From positions 1 through 64,000 of the forward strand of contig SUVW01000003.1 of NCBI GenBank assembly GCA_015061815.1: a DNA stretch of 64,000 bases, written 5' to 3'. Of this stretch, positions 58,728 to 64,000 are shown piece after piece. Made by a program: the position numbers and the translations under genes. Numbering within the stretch: the stretch's first letter is position 1; every line of letters starts with the position of its first letter. The notes below the pieces were generated by a model that was not told the origin of the DNA, did not search any database, and worked only from the letters and a program-made list of their open reading frames with translations. Origin of the DNA: Lentisphaerota bacterium. GTDB taxonomy: Bacteria > Verrucomicrobiota > Lentisphaeria > Victivallales > Victivallaceae.

Positions 58728-59783
58728 TCAGAATGTCTTTGCCTGTCCGTTTTTATCATAGCATCTGATATTACCGTTTGTTTTTACAGTCACACCATCG
58801 GCTACAGAGTTGAACGTTTTGCGGATCTCCTCTCCGGAGAGAGCCCCGGCATGACCGTCAATGAACCATATTTGAGCCCGGTCACTGTGCCGCAGATGAA
58901 AATTCCCACGATTGTTTTCCACCGTATAGTATTTTAAAAACAAACGGAAATCAGTTGTGTTACTGGAAGTAGCGCGTGAGTCAGTCAACCAGAAAATACT
59001 GGAAGTTGATGAACTGAAAAGTTTTTCAGTAACCGGAACCGGGGTGGACAAATCTCTTAACCCGGCAATACCATAGGCTTGAGAGTTCCCTTTTGACGGC
59101 ATACTCGGGCAGGAATGTACTCCGGTATCCCAGATCCTGGTATCATCAGCGCGTTTCTGGATCGCGGGCAGATACCCTTTATTGCCCAACATGATAAACC
59201 AGTAATAGGAATCGGCATCGCCCGGCGGCACCGTGCTGCTGATGTAATATCCGGTGTCATCGGCGTAACTTTGCACTCCCATGCCGCACTGTTTGAGGTT
59301 GTTGATACAACTGGCGGCGCGGCCGCGTTCCCGGGCGGAATTAAGAGCAGGCAGCAAAATCGCCGCCAGAATCGCGATGATCGCGATAACAACCAGCAGT
59401 TCTATTAAAGTAAATGAGTGTGCGGGGGACAAGGAAAACTTTTTTTCACGGGAAAAAAAGTTTTCCCTTTCCCCCGCGCCCCCTTTCTCTTTCAAAAAAA
59501 GCGGGATACTTTGCGATGATATATCCGAGCCCCAGCGAAGCGAAGGGCGAGTTTTTTCGCAACCCGCCGAGCGGGCGGGAAAAGAGGTTTTTCCCCTCTC
59601 CCCAAACCCCACTCCTCTTTGATAGAATTGCGGTATTCTTTGTTTAGTTTCAATCGCAGTTTTTGGTGTCAAAAAATGCAATGATGAGATAACTGTGCTT
59701 ACGAGAAGTTCTATTGGAGTAAAGCATGTTGCTTTACTCTCTTGGCCAAGAGAGTAAAATTGTTTTTGCTGTGATTTCTTCAT
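58728..59783 (-). CDS. H-X9-DG pseudopilin with composite double prepilin leader
   Basis: 351 aa, about 90 longer than its paralogs. Residues 1-40 include a damaged prepilin signal, [20 protein letters not shown]. An 80-residue segment of unusual composition follows ([33 protein letters not shown]), then a perfect signal [20 protein letters not shown] at about residue 124. After [20 protein letters not shown] the protein is an ordinary pseudopilin with [12 protein letters not shown] as H-X9-DG. SD AAAGGAGATC supports the upstream ATG. It heads the GH42 operon behind a sigma70 promoter. The insertion could be a mobile cassette, or internal initiation may skip it. Confidence 0.87.
   Translation of the reverse strand: MKKSQQKQFYSLGQESKATCFTPIELLVSTVISSLHFLTPKTAIETKQRIPQFYQRGVGFGERGKTSFPARSAGCEKTRPSLRWGSDISSQSIPLFLKEKGGAGERENFFSREKKFSLSPAHSFTLIELLVVIAIIAILAAILLPALNSARERGRAASCINNLKQCGMGVQSYADDTGYYISSTVPPGDADSYYWFIMLGNKGYLPAIQKRADDTRIWDTGVHSCPSMPSKGNSQAYGIAGLRDLSTPVPVTEKLFSSSTSSIFWLTDSRATSSNTTDFRLFLKYYTVENNRGNFHLRHSDRAQIWFIDGHAGALSGEEIRKTFNSVADGVTVKTNGNIRCYDKNGQAKTF
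59433..59466. repeat. Perfect 15-bp stem hairpin in the inserted leader segment
   Basis: GGAAAACTTTTTTTC, loop ACGG, GAAAAAAAGTTTTCC. Imperfect pairing (GGGGGACAA against TTTCCCCC) extends it outward. It lies just upstream of the functional prepilin signal of the composite pseudopilin. A smaller hairpin, CCCGCC/GGCGGG, lies about 100 bp further upstream in the gene. Confidence 0.9.
59717..59758 (-). repeat. Overlapping inverted repeats in prepilin leader DNA (copy 3)
   Basis: Stem A: GAGTAAAGC (59717-59725), loop ATGTT, GCTTTACTC (59731-59739). Overlapping stem B: the perfect 26-bp palindrome TTTACTCTCTTGG/CCAAGAGAGTAAA (59733-59758). The stem A arms are identical to copy 1, whereas the centre of stem B is unrelated. 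Confidence 0.88.
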
Positions 59784-59821
59784 TTCCGATCTCCTTTTGG
59801 TTTAGATTACTTTCGATCACA

Positions 59822-59837
59822 ACTTTAACGTACAAGT
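59822..59837. promoter_or_regulatory. LacI-type operator at the GH42-operon promoter
   Basis: ACTTTAACGTACAAGT is an imperfect palindrome with central CG. It lies just downstream of the expected transcription start, where a repressor would block. A near-identical site is at 58665-58680. No LacI gene is adjacent, so the regulator must be encoded elsewhere or be the one at 38603. Confidence 0.65.
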
Positions 59838-59852
59838 AGAAACAACAAAATT

Positions 59853-59881
59853 ACTATACTCCATAAAAATATTTTTGTCAA
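59853..59881 (-). promoter_or_regulatory. Sigma70 promoter of the pseudopilin-GH42 operon
   Basis: On the minus strand TTGACA (59881-59876), 17 bp, TATAGT (59858-59853): near-consensus, about 70 bp before the pseudopilin ATG. Elsewhere in the 364-bp gap 59784-60147 there is a GCACCAC/GTGGTGC hairpin (59938-59963) and the thiI promoter. Confidence 0.8.
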
Positions 59882-60030
59882 GAGATAATTGCAAAAAATA
59901 ATTCAAAAAGAAATTGTTGTCGATTGTAAAAGTAAACGCACCACCCCAAAATGGCAGTGGTGCATTCAGTCTTACGATCGTCATATAATAAATTTTACGG
60001 AAAATCATCATCCGATTCAAGATTACGGAT

Positions 60031-60059
60031 TTGTCTATTGAAGTTTTACATACTATATT
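60031..60059 (+). promoter_or_regulatory. Sigma70-like promoter for thiI
   Basis: TTGTCT, 17 bp, TATATT, 88 bp before the thiI ATG at 60148. Confidence 0.45.
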
Positions 60060-60147
60060 ATATCGGAAACACTGCTGACGGGAAAAACAGAGCGTTCCCG
60101 GCGGCGGATTTTTAATAAAAGTGTGTTTTCGGGAGAAAAAACCAACT

Positions 60148-61347
60148 ATGTACAACTGCATTATATGCCGCTATCACGAAATTGCCACCAAAGGCAACAA
60201 CCGCAATATGTTTGAAAAGTGTCTGGTCGATAATATCCGCCATATCCTGCGGGAAACCGCCCCGGAGTGCCGGGTCCGCCGGATTCGCGGACGGGTTTGG
60301 ATCGAACCCGGCGAAAGCGGCACCTTTTCCCGGGAAACTCTGAATATGATCATCCGGGAGCTGCCGGATGTTTTCGGTCTGGAATCATTCTCCCCGGCGA
60401 TCCTGCTGCCGGTGGATATGGATATCATCCGGCAGACGGTCGTCGGCCTGGCCCCGGATATTTTCGCTTCCCATCCGGCGGCTCATCCCCGGTTCCGCGT
60501 CCGGGCGCGGCGGAGCAACAAACGTTTTCCGCTGACTTCACAGCAAATTGAAATCGATCTGGTCACAGCCATCGCGGAAAAAGTCGGTTACGACAAATTC
60601 GATATCGATTTGAAAAATGCTGACATCACTCTCGGTTGTGAGATCCGCGATGAATTTTCTGCTCTTTACTTCGACATTTACCGGGCCGCCGGAGGTCTGC
60701 CGGTCGGCAGCAACCCCCGGGTATTGACTCTGCTTTCCGGCGGGATCGATTCTCCGGCCGCTGCGTGGCAGATCATGAAACGCGGTTCGCCCACCGACTT
60801 CATCACCTTTCACAGCTTCCCGTACACTCCGGTGGAAACAGTGGATAAGGTCCGTTCCATCGCCGCTGTTCTCAATAAATTTCAGCGTCACGGCAGATTA
60901 TTCATCGTCAATCTGGCAGAATTTCAGAAAAGCGTGCGTGACAACTGTTCTCCGCGCATGCGGACCGTTCTCTACCGCCGCGCCATGTTCCGGATCGCCG
61001 AAGCAGTAGCTCTCCGGGAAAAGTGCAAAGCTCTGGTCACCGGCGAAGCTCTCGGTCAGGTGGCCAGTCAAACCGTTGACAATATGGATACGATCAACCG
61101 TTCCATCGATATGCTCGTCCTCCGCCCGCTGGTGGGAGCAGACAAACTGGAAACGATCGCTCTGGCCGAAAAAATCGGTACGATGAAACTGTCAAGCATT
61201 CAGGTGCCGGACAGTTGCACCGTCTTTGCCCCGTCCAGTCCGGCAACCGCCGCAACTGTCGATCTGGCATTGGCAGAAGAGGCAAAAATACCGGATTATG
61301 CCGGAATACTTGAAAAAATTATCAATGATATTGAAATTGATGCTTGA
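60148..61347 (+). CDS. thiI: tRNA 4-thiouridine synthetase ThiI (no rhodanese domain)
   Basis: ThiI adenylates and thiolates U8 of tRNA and in some bacteria feeds sulfur to thiamine synthesis. The N-terminal NFLD/THUMP region is MYNCIICRYHEIATKGNNRN and FRVRARRSNKRFPLTSQQIE. The PP-loop ATPase motif LTLLSGGIDSPAAAWQIMKR lies near residue 196, followed by ALVTGEALGQVASQTVDNM. At 399 aa it lacks the C-terminal rhodanese domain of the E. coli enzyme, so a separate sulfur donor is needed, as in Bacillus-type ThiI. ATG at 60148 with GGGAG; the track starts nine codons earlier. Confidence 0.95.
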   Translation: MYNCIICRYHEIATKGNNRNMFEKCLVDNIRHILRETAPECRVRRIRGRVWIEPGESGTFSRETLNMIIRELPDVFGLESFSPAILLPVDMDIIRQTVVGLAPDIFASHPAAHPRFRVRARRSNKRFPLTSQQIEIDLVTAIAEKVGYDKFDIDLKNADITLGCEIRDEFSALYFDIYRAAGGLPVGSNPRVLTLLSGGIDSPAAAWQIMKRGSPTDFITFHSFPYTPVETVDKVRSIAAVLNKFQRHGRLFIVNLAEFQKSVRDNCSPRMRTVLYRRAMFRIAEAVALREKCKALVTGEALGQVASQTVDNMDTINRSIDMLVLRPLVGADKLETIALAEKIGTMKLSSIQVPDSCTVFAPSSPATAATVDLALAEEAKIPDYAGILEKIINDIEIDA

Positions 61348-61506
61348 CAAAAGCGACTATTGGAGTTAATTTTTCTTTAGAGACAATTTTAAAGGTTCTC
61401 AAAAACTCTTGGCCCCCATTGATGCGCTGATTGTCACACAGCGTTTCCGGTGGTTGTTTGTTCATGGATATTGTGTATTGTTTTTGCTCGAAAGGGGAAG
61501 CAGAGA

Positions 61507-63210
61507 TTGATAAAGGATCAGGAATTCGCTCTTAAACTGCTCCGGGAAAACGGCATGGCAGAGCCGGCACAGATCGAAGCCGCCCGCAATGCCGCAATAG
61601 ATGCCGGCAGCAGCGATGTGGTCGCCGAATTGCTCAATCAGAAAATTGTGGACAGCAATGAATTGTTGAGCATGCTCGCACAGCAGTACGGTATGGAGGT
61701 GATCTCTCTGGATGACTATGATATCCCGGAAGAGGTCATCGGTGCTTTGCGCAATGATTATGCCCGCTACTATCAGGTGATACCGGTTTCCAATGATGGT
61801 TCATGGCTGACGGTGGCGATGGATGATCCGACCGATATGGAAAAACTTGACACGCTGCGCTATCTGCTGGGCAGCGATGTGGATGCCGTTATCGCTCCGG
61901 CCGATCAGATCAGCAAGGCACTGGAAAAGTATTACCCCGAAGAAACTGAAGCCACCGGCAGTTCCGAAAAAGAGGTCGATATCGACGCGGCGGAGATGAT
62001 CATTGAAGAAAATGAGGTCCGCCCCGGTGAAGAAGATGACGATGCCCCGATCATCCGGCTGGTTTCCAAAATCATCATCGATGCCTACAAAATGCGGGCA
62101 TCAGATATCCACCTCGAACCGATGGAAAAACGTTACCGCGTCCGTTACCGGATCGACGGCGCGCTCCGGGAGGTCGACGGGCCGCCGAAGTATCTGCAAT
62201 CCAACTTCACCAGCCGTATGAAGATCATGGCGCATCTGGATATTACCGAAAAGCGCATCCCGCAGGACGGACGTATCCAGTTGTCGGTCGGCGACAAAGA
62301 TATCGACTTGCGTGTGTCATCCATCCCGACTATTTTCGGCGAAAGTATCGTCATGCGTATTCTGGATAAGAGCAGTATCCAGCTCGACATTCCCCGGCTG
62401 GGTTTTTACGCGGATGACCTGGAACTGGTAACTAAAATCATCAACTATCCGGACGGCATCTTTCTGGTGACCGGCCCGACCGGTTCGGGAAAAACCACCT
62501 CTTTGTACGCGTTCCTGAATACGATCAACACCACTGCCAGAAAGCTTATCACCGTTGAGGACCCGATCGAGTATCAGCTGCCGGGTATCAATCAGGTGCA
62601 GGTCGACCGGCATGTGGATATGACCTTCGCCGCCGCCCTGCGAAGCATGCTGCGTCAGGCGCCGAATATCATCATGGTCGGTGAGATCCGTGACTTGGAA
62701 ACTGCCGAAATCGCTATCAACGCCGCTCTTACCGGTCACCTGGTCTTCAGTACTCTGCATACCAACGATGCTCCCGGTGCGGTGGCCCGTCTGGTGGATA
62801 TGGGAGTAAAACCGTTTCTGGTGGCAACGGCTCTGCGCGCGGCGATGGCCCAGCGTCTTTTGCGCCGGGTCTGCAAAGAGTGCGCCGAACCGTACAACCC
62901 CAGCGCAGCGGAAAAACGTATCCTCGGTCTTACCGATGAATATATCGCCAATCATAAATTCATCAAAGGCAAAGGCTGCCGCCACTGCGGATACACCGGT
63001 TACAAGGGCCGGGTGGGTATTTATGAGATATTCCTGATCACTGAAGATATCGCCCGGTTGATCTTTGCCAATGAAACCAGCGGTACTTTGCGATCCTTTG
63101 CCCGCCGTAACGGCATGAGAAGTTTGCGTGACGATGCCATCCGGAAGGCGGAAGCGGGCATTTCCACGCTGGAAGAGGTGATCTTTGTCACCATGCGCGA
63201 TGAAAACTAA
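61507..63210 (+). CDS. Type II secretion / type IV pilus assembly ATPase (GspE/PilB)
   Basis: About 567 aa. N-terminal GspE-N (MshEN-like) domain (VVAELLNQKIVDSNELLSML; VIPVSNDGSWLTVAMDDPTD). The ATPase core has Walker A LVTGPTGSGKTTSLYAFLNT near residue 323, the Asp box ITVEDPIEYQLPG, Walker B RQAPNIIMVGEIRDLETAEI and the His box STLHTNDAPGAVARL. Tetracysteine zinc motif: RVCKEC and GCRHCGYTGYKG. It powers pseudopilus or pilus assembly on the cytoplasmic side. A TTG start at 61507 is chosen because AAAGGGGAAG precedes it; the track's upstream extension is atypical. A second ATPase gene follows after 28 bp. Confidence 0.94.
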   Translation: MIKDQEFALKLLRENGMAEPAQIEAARNAAIDAGSSDVVAELLNQKIVDSNELLSMLAQQYGMEVISLDDYDIPEEVIGALRNDYARYYQVIPVSNDGSWLTVAMDDPTDMEKLDTLRYLLGSDVDAVIAPADQISKALEKYYPEETEATGSSEKEVDIDAAEMIIEENEVRPGEEDDDAPIIRLVSKIIIDAYKMRASDIHLEPMEKRYRVRYRIDGALREVDGPPKYLQSNFTSRMKIMAHLDITEKRIPQDGRIQLSVGDKDIDLRVSSIPTIFGESIVMRILDKSSIQLDIPRLGFYADDLELVTKIINYPDGIFLVTGPTGSGKTTSLYAFLNTINTTARKLITVEDPIEYQLPGINQVQVDRHVDMTFAAALRSMLRQAPNIIMVGEIRDLETAEIAINAALTGHLVFSTLHTNDAPGAVARLVDMGVKPFLVATALRAAMAQRLLRRVCKECAEPYNPSAAEKRILGLTDEYIANHKFIKGKGCRHCGYTGYKGRVGIYEIFLITEDIARLIFANETSGTLRSFARRNGMRSLRDDAIRKAEAGISTLEEVIFVTMRDEN

Positions 63211-63238
63211 CTGATCTTTGGAAAGAGGCTGTGACAAC

Positions 63239-64000
63239 ATGTTGGATATAGAAAGTTCGGCACTGATAGATTTACTGCGGGATTACCGTGCCGCCGGGAA
63301 TGAATCGCTGGCTTCCCATCTCAAAGAAATTGAGGAAGAGTGTGAAAATTCCGGCAAAAACGCCTTTGAAGTAATTGAAAACTTCGGTTTTTTCACCCGG
63401 CAGGAGATGCTTCAGGCGATGGCAGAGAATCTCGGTTCTTACATCTGGAACCCAAAAGCCAAAGATCTGGAGCGCGATCTGATAAAACTCATTGATGTGG
63501 ATACCGCCCGCACTTACGGAGTAATTCCGGTGGAAGATGACGGCGACAGTCTGCACATGGCCATGCGGCACCCGCTGGACTTCCAGCCGCAGGAGTCGCT
63601 TCGCTTCATTATCGGCAGAAACATCTTCCCGGTGATCTGCGATCCGGATCAGTTTGAAAGTGAACTTGACCGTTACTATCCGGAAAAAGAGGATACCGTC
63701 GATGACATTGTCGCCGAACTCGGCGAATTTGAGGTGGCAGAAGAGGATATCCCCGATGAAGATAAAGCCAACGAAATGCCGATCATCAAATTCGTGGATG
63801 TGATCATCCATCAGGCGATCAAGGATAAAGCTTCAGACATCCATTTTGAACCTTTTGAAAAGAATTTCCGTATCCGTTACCGCGTGGACGGAGCTCTTTA
63901 TGAGATGCCGGAACCTCCCCGCAGTCTGGCGACACCGGTCATCAGCCGTATAAAAATCATTTCCGGCTTGAATATTTCCGAACGCCGGCGCCCGCAGGAC
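63239..64000 (+). CDS. Second GspE/PilB-type ATPase, 3' end cut by window
   Basis: Missing from the ORF track because it has no stop in the window. ATG at 63239 opens 254 codons. The N-terminal region (ALIDLLRDYRAAGNESLASH, YGVIPVEDDGDSLHMAMRHP) is a GspE-N domain diverged from its neighbour. It then enters the core: PIIKFVDVIIHQAIKDKASD, IHFEPFEKNFRIRYRVDGAL and LNISERRRPQD, which parallels IIRLVSKIIIDAYKMRASDI, HLEPMEKRYRVRYRIDGAL and DITEKRIPQD of the first ATPase. Tandem ATPases might be assembly and retraction motors or serve different pseudopilin sets. Walker motifs lie beyond the window. Confidence 0.88.
   Translation, partial: MLDIESSALIDLLRDYRAAGNESLASHLKEIEEECENSGKNAFEVIENFGFFTRQEMLQAMAENLGSYIWNPKAKDLERDLIKLIDVDTARTYGVIPVEDDGDSLHMAMRHPLDFQPQESLRFIIGRNIFPVICDPDQFESELDRYYPEKEDTVDDIVAELGEFEVAEEDIPDEDKANEMPIIKFVDVIIHQAIKDKASDIHFEPFEKNFRIRYRVDGALYEMPEPPRSLATPVISRIKIISGLNISERRRPQD

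Noticed and set aside
62317-63240. 307-aa minus-strand ORF
   Set aside because: Antisense to the GspE ATPase, where Walker and zinc motifs identify the true frame.
63272-63811. 179-aa minus-strand ORF at window end
   Set aside because: Antisense to the truncated second ATPase gene, which the ORF track omits only because it lacks a stop in the window.
1-64000. tRNA, rRNA and transposase genes
   Set aside because: I looked through the intergenic gaps and saw no cloverleaf-like segment, rRNA sequence or transposase motif. A tRNAscan/Infernal run would be the decisive check.

Overview
The window looks like a chromosomal segment of a Lentisphaerota (Victivallis-like) bacterium. This is an inference from gene content. 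It carries four H-X9-DG pseudopilins with the [17 protein letters not shown] signal, several secreted glycan-degrading enzymes of unusual families, GspE-type ATPases and an lpxA gene, which implies a lipid A outer membrane. GC content is moderate, and recognisable promoters follow a TTGnnn-17-TATAtT pattern. I saw no rRNA, tRNA, CRISPR array or intact transposase.

Layout. (1) 1-6312: a surface polysaccharide locus with a flippase (5' end outside the window), a Stealth-type phosphotransferase, a GT2 glycosyltransferase, UDP-galactopyranose mutase and a DUF4422 protein. It is a mosaic: a 5' fragment of the GT2 gene and a 5' fragment of a GT4 gene remain as relics. A four-helix-bundle (S23/IVP-like) gene with repeat-bearing flanks and nine copies of a 10-bp tandem repeat sits between the two GT2 copies. 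(2) 6358-25877: an orphan 983-aa glycosidase-like protein, then mainly housekeeping and metabolic genes (dinB, cca, an NTF2-like protein, a lipoprotein, nrdR, an RlmI-like methyltransferase, a DUF4037/TPR pair, an SGNH hydrolase, the 1,3-diaminopropane genes ddc/dat, a GntP permease, an oligogalacturonate-lyase-like propeller, glnS). (3) 25959-39643: two regulated glycan-degradation operons. One (LamG/GH123-like, BNR sialidase-like, pseudopilin) diverges from an AraC regulator. The other (two pseudopilins, GH123-like, CBM-like, GH110-like beta-helix) diverges from a LacI regulator. (4) 39749-48809: housekeeping (a PhoH2 operon, MATE exporter, NAD kinase, SpoU methylase, lpxA, gpmI, aminotransferase). 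(5) 49081-59783: a third operon with a pseudopilin first, followed by a 1516-aa GH42-like enzyme, a CBM-like protein, an alpha/beta hydrolase, a double SGNH hydrolase and an amidohydrolase. It has a sigma70 promoter with a LacI-type operator and ends in a terminator. (6) 60148-64000: thiI and two consecutive GspE/PilB ATPase genes, the second cut by the window end.

The main candidate for an undescribed system is the repeated pairing, in three independent operons, of an H-X9-DG pseudopilin with secreted CAZymes under a dedicated regulator, in the same segment as two T2SS/T4P ATPases. The DNA encoding the prepilin leader in three of the four pseudopilins carries overlapping inverted repeats whose arms covary through synonymous changes. 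One of these leaders is a composite with two prepilin signals separated by a hairpin-rich insertion.
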